Source: a bacterium | GTDB lineage: Bacteria; Bacillota; Bacilli; Lactobacillales; Streptococcaceae | DNA: 25,255 nucleotides | NCBI GenBank assembly: GCA_905221035.1 | Contig: CAJNBP010000022.1 | Span: 1 to 25,255, forward strand | Direction: 5' to 3' | In this document: positions 10,546 to 16,650 of the stretch, one piece after another | Numbering within the stretch: the stretch's first letter is position 1 | Layout of the letters: each line of letters begins with the position of its first letter | The notes under the pieces: generated by a model | What the model was told of the DNA's origin: nothing | The model's database searches: none | The model's input: only the letters and a program-made list of their open reading frames with translations | Translations under genes and position numbers: made by a program

Positions 10546-10551
10546 ATTGTA
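10546..10551 (-). promoter_or_regulatory. Extended -10 of the DUF402 gene (minus strand)
   Basis: Minus strand TGGTACAAT gives an extended -10 about 40 nt before the start codon. No clear -35 is seen. Confidence 0.5.
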
Positions 10552-10592
10552 CCATAAAATTACCTAAAATCTGTGAATTTTACATGAAAATA

Positions 10593-11369
10593 TTAAAGAT
10601 AATCTCTGAGAGCGCTTGCTATATCCGAAAAATCGTAGCCCTTTCGTGCTAAAACTTGAGTTAAACGCTGTTTAAGTTCGTATCCTTCATACTTTCGGGC
10701 ATACTTAGCATATTGCTTATCAAGTTCCTTGAAGATGAGTTCCTGAGTAGTTTCTTGGTCAACTTGACTATCCAACTTATCAAAGGCACTTTTAGCATCA
10801 GAGTAAGAGAATCCTTTGTTGGTCAAGTTTTGGATAATCTTATCTTGAAAGGCACGAGCAGGAAGTTTTCCCTCATATTTTTTCAATAGTTTATTAGCTA
10901 CACGTTGAGCAACTTCAGAAAAATCAAATTCTTTCAAGTTCTCTTCTATAGTAGATTTTGAAATTCCTTTTTGTGCTAATTTCTGAGTCAGTATATAAGG
11001 TCCCTTGTCTCCTGAAAGTTGATTGGCATTGATGATAGCATAAGTGTACTGCCTATCATTAATCCACTTATCTTCTTTAAGATTAGCAATGACTTGAGAA
11101 ACTATTTTTTCATTAATATCATATTTTTTTAAATATTCTCTGACCTCTTTTTCAGTACGTGCTTTAAAGGATAGGTGGTAGAGGGCTAGATTCTTACCAT
11201 AAGAAAATTGGGCAAAGTCCTGAATCTCCTTCAATTCCTCTTCGCTTATCACCTTATCTCTCGATAACATAAAACGAACAATTGTATCTTCGGTGATATA
11301 GCATTTATCGTCATTATCAAGCTCCATCAGATAGAGTCTTTTTTTCTTTTCAAGTTTTGTGATTTTCAT
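10593..11369 (-). CDS. recX: Recombination regulatory protein RecX
   Basis: 258 aa from the ATG at 11369-11367 ([16 protein letters not shown]). A TTG 18 nt further upstream is in frame, but it lies upstream of the expected transcription start and inside the att core, so I reject it. RecX binds RecA filaments and modulates recombination. The protein consists of repeated three-helix RecX motifs ([60 protein letters not shown]). No Shine-Dalgarno precedes the ATG. A -10 box ends 6 nt upstream, so it looks leaderless. The island is inserted immediately upstream. Confidence 0.93.
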   Translation of the reverse strand: MKITKLEKKKRLYLMELDNDDKCYITEDTIVRFMLSRDKVISEEELKEIQDFAQFSYGKNLALYHLSFKARTEKEVREYLKKYDINEKIVSQVIANLKEDKWINDRQYTYAIINANQLSGDKGPYILTQKLAQKGISKSTIEENLKEFDFSEVAQRVANKLLKKYEGKLPARAFQDKIIQNLTNKGFSYSDAKSAFDKLDSQVDQETTQELIFKELDKQYAKYARKYEGYELKQRLTQVLARKGYDFSDIASALRDYL

Positions 11370-11375
11370 AGTTCT

Positions 11376-11381
11376 ATTATA
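11376..11381 (-). promoter_or_regulatory. recX -10 box, predicted leaderless transcript
   Basis: Minus strand TATAAT, then AGAACT, then ATG. It overlaps the first 3 bases of attL. Sequence upstream of the att core is supplied by the island. Confidence 0.6.
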
Positions 11382-11394
11382 ACTCAAAATGTGA
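11379..11394. repeat. attL core
   Basis: ATAACTCAAAATGTGA, identical to 23795-23810. Integrase lies 65 bp inside this end. Confidence 0.88.
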
Positions 11395-11409
11395 GAAAAA
11401 GCTGAACCC

Positions 11410-11418
11410 CCTTGATAT
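11410..11418. promoter_or_regulatory. Possible integrase arm site (left), inverted partner at right end
   Basis: CCTTGATAT here and its reverse complement ATATCAAGG at 23744-23752, inside each island end (16 bp from attL and 43 bp from attR). Such inverted 9-mers near att cores are plausible integrase or excisionase arm sites. Confidence 0.35.
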
Positions 11419-11455
11419 AGCCGTTTTTGGTCTCTTAATGATGAATTTTAAGAAC

Positions 11456-11469
11456 TTTTTAGGAACTTT
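11456..11469. repeat. End repeat TTTTTAGGAACTTT (left copy)
   Basis: TTTTTAGGAACTTT recurs at 23679-23692 near the right end. The left copy overlaps the last codons and stop of int. Likely integrase arm-type binding site. Confidence 0.45.
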
Positions 11470-12625
11470 GTAAATTCTCAATGGCTTTTTCATAAAAGGA
11501 AGTCGCCTTTTTCTTATTGTCTTTGGATAGGTGGCTATAGATGTCCATAGTCATTGAAATTTTAGAATGACCTAGCCGTGTTTGGATTTCTTTGTATGGT
11601 AGGCCAGCATTAAGCAATAGACTAGCGTGGGTGTGTCGAAAAGCGTGGAAACTTAAACGAGGACAACCAGCCAGTTTTAAATGCTTTTCTAGTCTAAATC
11701 TAAGCGCCCCAGCTTCTCTATAATTGTCAAAGGTATCAGAGAACACTTTTTCAAAAGTCATCCCTATTTCCCTACCTATTTGGGATTGTCTTGCTTTATA
11801 GAGCCGAAGCATGAGTACCGTTTTGGTATCCAGTGCTATTTCTCTAATGCTACTTTTACTTTTAGGGCTAGTGATTTCCTTGAGGGTGTTTAAAGTCTTG
11901 GTAACTGAAATGCTACCGTTTTGTAGGTCAATATCAGACCATTTCAAGGCTAGACACTCACGAATACGCAAACCAGTCGCTAGAAGTGTCTTATATAACA
12001 CCGTATCAGAGAAATTTTTATAAGTGTTTGGTAACTGATCCAGATAATCTAAGAATTTTTTCAAATTGTCGTCATCCAGATATTTCAGTTTTTGCCCTTC
12101 TTTGGGTTTGCGCCGTGGGACGATGATATCACTAGCTGGATTTGAAGCAATGACTTGCAAGGAAACGGCATAGGATAATATGCGTTTATTTAGGGCATGG
12201 AGTTGGTTATATTGCTGATAACCTTTTCCTAGTTGGTTATAATCTATTGCCCACTGGTTTACCTGGTGCTGAATGATTGGGGGCGTTAGTTTATCTAGTT
12301 TGTAGTCTCCAAAGGCTGGTAGGAGATACTTTTTTATGTTGTTTTTTGCGCCTATTAGGGTGCTATGTTTGACTGTATGGCAATAATTTTCTAGCCAGAG
12401 TTCCGTCAATTCCTGATAGGTGGTAACGTTAACGGCTTTTGTAATTGTTGAGCCGTTTTTTTCAAACTCTACCTTGGCTTGGATAGCCTTGCTTTTGAGC
12501 CTGTTCTTAGTTCTGTCTGAAATAGTTGTCTTGACTTTCTTACCTGTTACGGTATCGATGCCAAGATAAACGCTGGAACGGTAAACTACTGATCCATCTT
12601 TCTTTTTGTACTCTGTAATCTTCAT
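11459..12625 (-). CDS. int: Tyrosine-family site-specific integrase
   Basis: 388 aa. An N-terminal AP2-like/arm-binding region (MKITEYKKKDGSVVYRSSVY) and a core-binding SAM-like domain (about 65-170) precede the catalytic domain. Visible catalytic residues are Arg220 in TGLRIRE, His327 and Arg330 in HAFRH, His353 in LGHSK, and Tyr363 in DIYSHL; a Lys in SPKSKSS near 255 probably completes the set. It should catalyse integration and excision at the 16-bp att core. AAGGAG precedes the ATG. The leader contains a 28-bp sequence repeated at 16622 and may start at a strong promoter near 12930. Confidence 0.95.
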   Translation of the reverse strand: MKITEYKKKDGSVVYRSSVYLGIDTVTGKKVKTTISDRTKNRLKSKAIQAKVEFEKNGSTITKAVNVTTYQELTELWLENYCHTVKHSTLIGAKNNIKKYLLPAFGDYKLDKLTPPIIQHQVNQWAIDYNQLGKGYQQYNQLHALNKRILSYAVSLQVIASNPASDIIVPRRKPKEGQKLKYLDDDNLKKFLDYLDQLPNTYKNFSDTVLYKTLLATGLRIRECLALKWSDIDLQNGSISVTKTLNTLKEITSPKSKSSIREIALDTKTVLMLRLYKARQSQIGREIGMTFEKVFSDTFDNYREAGALRFRLEKHLKLAGCPRLSFHAFRHTHASLLLNAGLPYKEIQTRLGHSKISMTMDIYSHLSKDNKKKATSFYEKAIENLQSS

Positions 12626-12646
12626 GGTTTTACTCCTTTTCCATCA

Positions 12647-12674
12647 GCAGGCAAGCAATTAGAAAAGGTTTTGA
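12647..12674. repeat. 28-bp direct repeat, copy 1 (int leader)
   Basis: 28 identical bases starting GCAGGCAAGCAATTAG, also at 16622-16649. A 12-mer of it (ATTAGAAAAGGT) also occurs at 12936-12947. An overlapping 12-mer TCAGCAGGCAAG (12644-12655) appears inverted at 23618-23629. Bases 12675-12807, to the next feature, carry a GGGG/CCCC hairpin at 12690-12707 and a 19-bp repeat copy but no gene I trust. Confidence 0.9.
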
Positions 12675-12761
12675 GTTTATACCATGCGAGGGGCTACGAG
12701 AAACCCCTTATTTTCGATTTTAAGCAGTCAGACGGTAAATTGTACCAGAATAGGAAACAAG

Positions 12762-12780
12762 GCGGATATGGGGGAGTTTT
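12762..12780. repeat. 19-bp direct repeat, copy 1 (partner at 13871-13889)
   Basis: Both copies contain ATATGGGGGAGTTTT preceded by GCGG or GCGA (one mismatch in 19). Each lies in an intergenic gap of the leftward block, one downstream of the PemK-like gene and one downstream of the repressor gene. Confidence 0.7.
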
Positions 12781-12807
12781 TTATTTTAAGTTATGTTTAC
12801 TAGAATA

Positions 12808-12897
12808 TAAAAAGAAAAGTAACCGTATCAAATACGGCTACTATCACGTTATGGATCTAAAATCCAAATGTAAACTTTATGGAGCTAAACTCCTAAT
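12808..12897 (-). ncRNA. Predicted ~90-nt small RNA with twin hairpins and terminator
   Basis: Minus strand. Start predicted near 12897, 7 nt behind a TACAAT box. First hairpin: GGAG-TTTAG-CTCC (12893-12881). Second: GGAT-TTTAG-ATCC (12865-12853). Both are followed by ATAA, so the units are 17-nt direct repeats differing at only two positions, and those two positions pair with each other (G-C in one, T-A in the other). A 10-bp stem GTAGCCGTAT/ATACGGTTAC (12841-12819) and TTTTCTTTTT then form a terminator. It could instead be an attenuated leader of int. Confidence 0.6.
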
Positions 12898-12903
12898 AGC
12901 TGT

Positions 12904-12932
12904 ATTGTAATATAATTATTAAAAAATGTCAA
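12904..12932 (-). promoter_or_regulatory. Strong promoter (minus) for the small RNA or int leader
   Basis: On the minus strand TTGACA (12932-12927), a 17-nt spacer and TACAAT (12909-12904). It lies just behind the stop codon of the PemK-like gene. Confidence 0.7.
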
Positions 12933-12936
12933 GAGA

Positions 12937-13701
12937 TTAGAAAAGGTATAATTCTTTTAACTTTTCGTTAATTTTGTCCAATGTGTTATCAGATACTTTC
13001 ATTTTTCCGATTGGATCTAATCTATTTTTCTTTAAAATTCTATCTTTGCTGATTGTTTGAAGGTTATTACACTTGGCATAAGAACGCTTAATGTATTTTT
13101 TGTAGTATTGAGTTAATTCAATAACGTCATTTATTTCTGATTGTGTCCGTTTAAGGTTATCATCGTCTATTATCTTAGGTTGAATTATTTCGTTTGAAAA
13201 TTGTTCTGTATAAGCTTGGTAGACATCCGATAAGGCAGCTTCAGTAATTGCATTATTGGAATCTAAATATTTTAGGTAGGCAAATAATTCTTTGTGTAAT
13301 TTTTCAATATATTCATCAAGCAAAATAGAAGGATATTCCGCAATGACTTCGTCTATGAGTACAGTATCTATTTGATTTTTAGATGTTAGAGGAATTACTG
13401 TAAGTGTTTTTTTATAGGGACTATCTACTTTGTCTAAGACAATAGCCCAATGATTATTTGATAATTCTCCGCCTATATTTACACCGAACTCTACGAATAC
13501 CAGAGAACCTCGACTGAATTTCCAATATTTTCTTTTTTGAGTCTTAGCTTCAAATAAGAATTGTTCAGATTGTCTTTTAACTGCTGGTGCAAGAAATCGG
13601 TATTTAGAAGATGTATGTTTTGCTTTACCAAGTTTATAGAGTTTTTCAACTTCTATGTAGTTTTGTTTGGTTTGTTCAAAATATGGATTTTCTTTGTTCA
13701 T
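12937..13701 (-). CDS. PemK/MazF-like (SH3-fold) toxin-family protein
   Basis: 254 aa. Residues about 62-107 read as a PemK/MazF barrel: FSRGSLVFVEFG, NNHWAIVL, KKTLTVIPLTSK. The C-terminal part (LQTISKDRILKK...IGKMKVSDNTLDKINEKL) resembles the final strand and helix of PemK proteins. Between them is an insertion of about 90 residues, helical in appearance, and a 60-residue basic N-terminal extension precedes the barrel. Typical MazF is about 110-120 aa, so this is an enlarged form. No separate antitoxin ORF adjoins it. It sits in the int-repressor gap where islands often carry accessory or phage-interference genes. RNase activity is not proven from sequence. Confidence 0.65.
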   Translation of the reverse strand: MNKENPYFEQTKQNYIEVEKLYKLGKAKHTSSKYRFLAPAVKRQSEQFLFEAKTQKRKYWKFSRGSLVFVEFGVNIGGELSNNHWAIVLDKVDSPYKKTLTVIPLTSKNQIDTVLIDEVIAEYPSILLDEYIEKLHKELFAYLKYLDSNNAITEAALSDVYQAYTEQFSNEIIQPKIIDDDNLKRTQSEINDVIELTQYYKKYIKRSYAKCNNLQTISKDRILKKNRLDPIGKMKVSDNTLDKINEKLKELYLF

Positions 13702-13870
13702 TTTAATTCTCTCTATATATGCCCACGACTTCGCCGATGGTTTAGAAGATATTAGTCATCTCTATTTGTCAATTTCGCTCATTTTTGCGCTTTAGTCTGT
13801 AAAATCGGCTTTCTATTCTTCAACTTCCCCTGTTTTTGCACAATAGACCTTAGAAATAGGGTTGCTATTG

Positions 13871-13889
13871 GCGAATATGGGGGAGTTTT
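13871..13889. repeat. 19-bp direct repeat, copy 2
   Basis: Partner of 12762-12780 (one mismatch), 27 bp downstream of the repressor stop on the minus strand. Confidence 0.7.
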
Positions 13890-13916
13890 ATAGAATTTTT
13901 TCAAATACCATAGTGG

Positions 13917-14498
13917 CTATTTATTCTGAGAAAATACTCTAGCAATATCTAATAGTTTTTCTCTATCATCATCCGATAAAAAGAAGAAAATTGATAGAAG
14001 TTCACTAGCCTCATCATTAAGGTAAGAAATAGCGATACTTAAAACCGATAACTCACCCAAAACATTTTGGACTTGTTTTTCAATTGCTTCTTGATATTTT
14101 ATTTTTAAATCTTCCTCATCTATGAACGAATTTTCTGAAAGGAAATTTTCAGTAAATTTTTCAGTATTAAAAGATTCCTCAATTGAAGAAATCAATTGTT
14201 CTTTGGAGGTGTATCCAGTTAAAAGTAAAAGTTTATCAAAACCTTTTGAAAACCTTTTAGGGTCAATATCTCCAGTGTCATTAGATTCCTGTTCAAAATC
14301 ATTAGTAATTCCTAATAGATGACCAATGCTTACTTTAAAATGCTCTGCTAATTTTTGTAAGTATTCATATTTAATTTTTAATTCTTTTTCTTTTTCCCAA
14401 CGGGATATTGTCATCTCTGATACTCCAAGAAGTTCAGCAAGTGTTTTTTGGGTGTCCCCGTTTTTTTTTCGTAACTCTTGTAATTGGTTCTTTGTCAT
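13917..14498 (-). CDS. XRE-family repressor (cI/Stl-like master repressor)
   Basis: 193 aa. The N-terminal XRE helix-turn-helix (residues about 3-60: LQELRKKNGDTQKTLAELLG, VSEMTISRWEKEKEL, HFKVSIGHLLG) is followed by an acidic, helical C-terminus of about 125 residues. There is no Ala-Gly cleavage site or Ser/Lys peptidase motif of the LexA/cI type. That suggests release by protein contact (as SaPI Stl is released by helper-phage proteins) rather than RecA-driven cleavage; this is inference. GAGG precedes the ATG. It is transcribed divergently from the cro-like gene across three operator-like sites. Confidence 0.85.
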   Translation of the reverse strand: MTKNQLQELRKKNGDTQKTLAELLGVSEMTISRWEKEKELKIKYEYLQKLAEHFKVSIGHLLGITNDFEQESNDTGDIDPKRFSKGFDKLLLLTGYTSKEQLISSIEESFNTEKFTENFLSENSFIDEEDLKIKYQEAIEKQVQNVLGELSVLSIAISYLNDEASELLSIFFFLSDDDREKLLDIARVFSQNK

Positions 14499-14518
14499 TG
14501 TTATATTACCTCAAGATA

Positions 14519-14616
14519 ATTATAACACAAAAAAATATTTTTTAACAAAAATGTTAGAAACTCTTGACAACTAACATTTTATTTAGTAGAATACAGAAGA
14601 ACTAACAAAAATGTTA
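14519..14616. promoter_or_regulatory. Divergent lysogeny-type switch: two promoters and three operators
   Basis: Rightward promoter: TTGACA 14564-14569, 17-nt spacer, TAGAAT 14587-14592. Leftward promoter: minus-strand TATAAT (14524-14519) with a TGT extension, -35 TTGTTA overlapping the first operator. Two identical palindromes TAACAAAAATGTTA lie at 14543-14556 and 14603-14616, and a degenerate third (TAACATTTTATTTA, 14572-14585) sits between the rightward -35 and -10. Repressor binding would cover both promoters. Confidence 0.8.
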
Positions 14617-14637
14617 GAAAAGAAAGGAGAAATTTCA

Positions 14638-14823
14638 TTGCTTATTACCTCAACACAAGCAAAAGCGATTCGCCGTAAGCAGGCAGACAAGAAATTGACT
14701 GCAAAGCAAGCAGGCGAAGAAATCGGAGTTACACAAGTTACCTATCGAAAAATTCGAGACGGTGGCGAAGTGAAACCGAGTATCTACCAAAAAGCTATGC
14801 AGTGGCTTGCTGAAGATTATTAG
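14638..14823 (+). CDS. Small HTH protein (Cro-like position)
   Basis: 61 aa from TTG at 14638 (MLITSTQAKAIRRKQADKK). AAAGGAGA ends 8 nt before this TTG. The in-frame ATG at 14611 lies inside operator 3 and has no ribosome site, so I reject it. AKQAGEEIGVTQVTYRKIRD is a helix-turn-helix-like segment. As first gene of the rightward transcript opposite the repressor it occupies the cro position; its DNA target is unknown. Confidence 0.75.
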   Translation: MLITSTQAKAIRRKQADKKLTAKQAGEEIGVTQVTYRKIRDGGEVKPSIYQKAMQWLAEDY

Positions 14824-14839
14824 AAAGGAGCGAACCAAT
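14822..14839 (+). repeat. 18-bp direct repeat AGAAAGGAGCGAACCAAT, copy 1
   Basis: Identical to 15030-15047. The second copy supplies the Shine-Dalgarno and the AT of the rha ATG. The first copy overlaps the cro-like stop codon and continues CG, so it makes no start. The pair brackets a 190-bp non-coding insert. Confidence 0.93.
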
Positions 14840-14932
14840 CGTAATACTACTCTACATTTACAGATTTCTCATGTGGTGCTTTACCACTGGGGATTGATGA
14901 ACGAATCTAGATAACTATTTACTAGACTACTT

Positions 14933-15018
14933 TGCTTGCTACCTATGGCAGTATTAAGGAACTATTCTCCTGAAGTATATCTCATGCTTTACCTTGGTAC
15001 TGTTTTAGGTGGCAAGCA
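14933..15018 (+). ncRNA. Long structured RNA hairpin in the rha leader
   Basis: Arms 14933-14959 and 14992-15018 pair over 27 positions: 21 Watson-Crick, 5 G-U and 1 U-U mismatch, around a 32-nt loop. The wobbles work only for plus-strand RNA (minus would give A-C). Smaller hairpins precede it: GTGGT/ACCAC at 14871-14885 and TCTAG/CTAGA near 14906-14926. The loop holds CTCCT (14967-14971), complementary to AGGAG in the rha ribosome site. No U tract follows, so it is not a standard terminator. Confidence 0.65.
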
Positions 15019-15045
15019 CTGACAAAAGAAGAAAGGAGCGAACCA

Positions 15046-15651
15046 ATGGAACTGGTTTATATGGACGGCAAGAAAGAGCCGTACACCACGAGCGAAATCA
15101 TCGCTGAATGTGCTGAAGTAAAGCATGATACAGTACAAAGTTTAATAAGAAATCATCAAGAGGATTTTGAAAGTTACGGAATAATCGGATTTGAAATCCG
15201 TAAATTAGACAGACGCGGGCGACCGATGAAAATCTATCGTTTGAACGAGCAACAGGCAACATTGCTGATCACTTATCTAAAAAATACTGAACCAGTACGT
15301 CAATTTAAAATGAATCTAGTCAAAGCATTCTTTGAAATGCGTGATGAACTTTCTAAACGCTATCTTCAAAGAGAACTGGAAAAGCCAAAGCGCAAGACCT
15401 TAAACGAATCTATCAAATCGTGGGAGAAAGCACCTAAGCATGCCTATAGCACTCTTACAAACTTATTGCTAAAGGGAGCGACAGGGAAAAACAAGTCCCA
15501 ACTCATGCAAGAGCGAGAAAGTGAAAACGGTATTGACAGTTTAACCAGTGATGAACTGACAAACTATCAGCGCTTGGAAGATATGGCAATAGCGATGATT
15601 AACTTGAATATGAGATATTCAGAAATTAAAGAACTAATTTTTAAAGCATAG
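15046..15651 (+). CDS. Rha-family phage regulatory protein
   Basis: 201 aa. The N-terminal Rha domain (residues about 10-100) shows TTSEIIAECAEVKHDTVQSL, DRRGRPMKIYRLNEQQATLL and VRQFKMNLVKAFFEMRDEL, the standard pattern of pRha proteins in phages and islands. The C-terminus (about 115-200) is a separate region of unknown role. Family members are thought to regulate phage gene expression; phi80/P22 Rha interferes with growth in hosts lacking IHF. AAAGGAGCGAACCA precedes the ATG. Confidence 0.85.
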   Translation: MELVYMDGKKEPYTTSEIIAECAEVKHDTVQSLIRNHQEDFESYGIIGFEIRKLDRRGRPMKIYRLNEQQATLLITYLKNTEPVRQFKMNLVKAFFEMRDELSKRYLQRELEKPKRKTLNESIKSWEKAPKHAYSTLTNLLLKGATGKNKSQLMQERESENGIDSLTSDELTNYQRLEDMAIAMINLNMRYSEIKELIFKA

Positions 15652-15662
15652 GAGTATAGAAA

Positions 15663-15911
15663 ATGGAAAATGAATTTAAGATAGTAACAAATGCCAAAGG
15701 GGTAGAAATTCCCAAGTATTTTAAGGACTTTAAAAAGCTAGTTGAGATGGACAGACAACTAGCCGAATATCTTTGTATGAACTACGAGTTATTGGACAGT
15801 GAAGACCTGGGCGCATTTCTTGAAACGGTGGAGCAGGGATTCAGCTGGATTCTGGATCTTATCGAAAGTAAAGATTTGCTTTATAGCCCCCAGACAGGGA
15901 AGAAAGCATGA
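15663..15911 (+). CDS. Hypothetical island protein (82 aa)
   Basis: 82 aa, acidic and mostly helical in appearance (VEMDRQLAEYLCMNYELLDSE), with no motif I recognise. AGGAGTATAGAAA precedes the ATG, 11 nt after the rha stop, so it is coupled in the same operon. The stop overlaps the next ATG (ATGA at 15908). Small proteins of this kind are common behind rha in streptococcal phages and islands; no function is known to me. Confidence 0.65.
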   Translation: MENEFKIVTNAKGVEIPKYFKDFKKLVEMDRQLAEYLCMNYELLDSEDLGAFLETVEQGFSWILDLIESKDLLYSPQTGKKA

Positions 15912-15982
15912 AGAAAGACAACAAAAAAAGTCACTTGCGGAGAGTTTGGCGACCGAAGCAAGCGACAAGATTAAGGATATAG
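15908..15982 (+). CDS. Possible 24-aa leader peptide, or frameshifted small protein
   Basis: The ATG overlaps the upstream TGA (ATGA). The frame reads MKKDNKKSHLRRVWRPKQAT RLRI, then stop at 15980-15982. It contains a run of 7 A (15923-15929). With one extra A the reading would continue KKSLAESLATEASDKIKDIE and end at 16002, which looks more protein-like, so a 1-nt loss in the A run is possible. As it stands, the stop lies inside the left arm of an RNA hairpin (15978-15996). Either a real leader peptide or a broken ORF; undecided. Confidence 0.4.
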   Translation: MKKDNKKSHLRRVWRPKQATRLRI

Positions 15983-16027
15983 AAATTTTTTCTATACCTT
16001 GATTATAGCATAGAAAGACAAGGTATA
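15978..16027 (+). promoter_or_regulatory. Two mutually exclusive hairpins over the 16030 ribosome site
   Basis: Hairpin A: TATAGAAA-TTT-TTTCTATA (15978-15996), perfect 8 bp. Hairpin B: TATACCTTG (15993-16001) with CAAGGTATA (16019-16027), perfect 9 bp and a 17-nt loop. They share bases 15993-15996, so they compete. The right arm of B contains AAGG, the only Shine-Dalgarno candidate for the ATG at 16030. This is the layout of a translational switch; the trigger is unknown. Confidence 0.5.
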
Positions 16028-16029
16028 CA

Positions 16030-16458
16030 ATGGGAAAACAACATCAAGCAGTAAAATTCAAGGATATTGCTGAAAAATTGTCCGAATTAGAGGGTAAAAA
16101 TTTAGAAGAAATCGCTGGAGTATTAGGCTATCGCAACTTGGAGAGTTGCAGGGTCAACCTTTACAATCTGAGACAAAACAAGCGTCTAGGATTTGAAGTG
16201 GAAAAAGGGGTGTACTCCAAGTTTGCACTCTTGGACGATTCGGTAAAAGAGGAACTGGAAGACAAGGAATTGTCAGACCGTGGACGCTATTTGAAGAGCG
16301 TAGACCGCTACAAGGCTATGTTAAATGCCTTTTCTATCGCCTTTGATAGCACAGTCAAGGCGGAAACCAGACAAAAAGCAGAACACGACGGCTTGAAGGC
16401 CTTGGACAGAATCCCAGATAAGCACTACGCCCTACTTTATGACATGATGGAGGGCTAG
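16030..16458 (+). CDS. Hypothetical island protein (142 aa), possible N-terminal HTH
   Basis: 142 aa, not recognised. FKDIAEKLSELEGKNLEEIA followed by GVLGYRNLESCRVNLYNLRQ looks like a winged or simple HTH at residues 8-45. The C-terminal half is charged and helical (DRGRYLKSVDRYKAMLNAFS). AAGG lies 7 nt upstream but inside a hairpin arm. It could be a DNA-binding regulator or a replication accessory; neither is established. Confidence 0.6.
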   Translation: MGKQHQAVKFKDIAEKLSELEGKNLEEIAGVLGYRNLESCRVNLYNLRQNKRLGFEVEKGVYSKFALLDDSVKEELEDKELSDRGRYLKSVDRYKAMLNAFSIAFDSTVKAETRQKAEHDGLKALDRIPDKHYALLYDMMEG

Positions 16459-16459
16459 G

Positions 16460-16609
16460 ATGGAAGCGAAAACCCACTTCGCTAGATTCATGCGCAGAGG
16501 CATGGAGTTAGCAAGGCAATTACATAGTAAAGAAATTCAACGTGATGAATTTGATAGAGCCTGGAAAAGATTAGGCGATCAAATCGAAAACGAAACGAAG
16601 AAAAACTAA
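16460..16609 (+). CDS. Small basic/acidic hypothetical protein (49 aa)
   Basis: An ATG 2 nt after the previous stop starts MEAKTHFARFMRRGMELARQ and ends ENETKKN. The GGAGGG inside the end of the previous gene gives it a ribosome site. Amphipathic helix pattern, no known motif. It is too short for many gene callers but well placed in the operon. Confidence 0.55.
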   Translation: MEAKTHFARFMRRGMELARQLHSKEIQRDEFDRAWKRLGDQIENETKKN

Positions 16610-16621
16610 GAAAACCGAAGT

Positions 16622-16649
16622 GCAGGCAAGCAATTAGAAAAGGTTTTGA
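16622..16649. repeat. 28-bp direct repeat, copy 2
   Basis: Identical to 12647-12674. Here it opens the 200-bp non-coding stretch before 16818. Confidence 0.9.
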
Positions 16650-16650
16650 A

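Noticed and set aside
12849..12893. CRISPR-like repeats
   Set aside because: Only two 17-bp units, each itself a hairpin, 11 bp apart, with no cas genes; read as RNA hairpins instead.
12671..12910. 79-codon plus-strand ORF beside int
   Set aside because: It starts inside the 28-bp repeat without a ribosome site, overlaps the minus-strand small RNA and promoter, and its translation looks random. Treated as non-coding.
14611..14637. ATG start for the cro-like gene
   Set aside because: It lies within operator 3 and lacks a Shine-Dalgarno; the TTG at 14638 has AAAGGAGA at correct distance.
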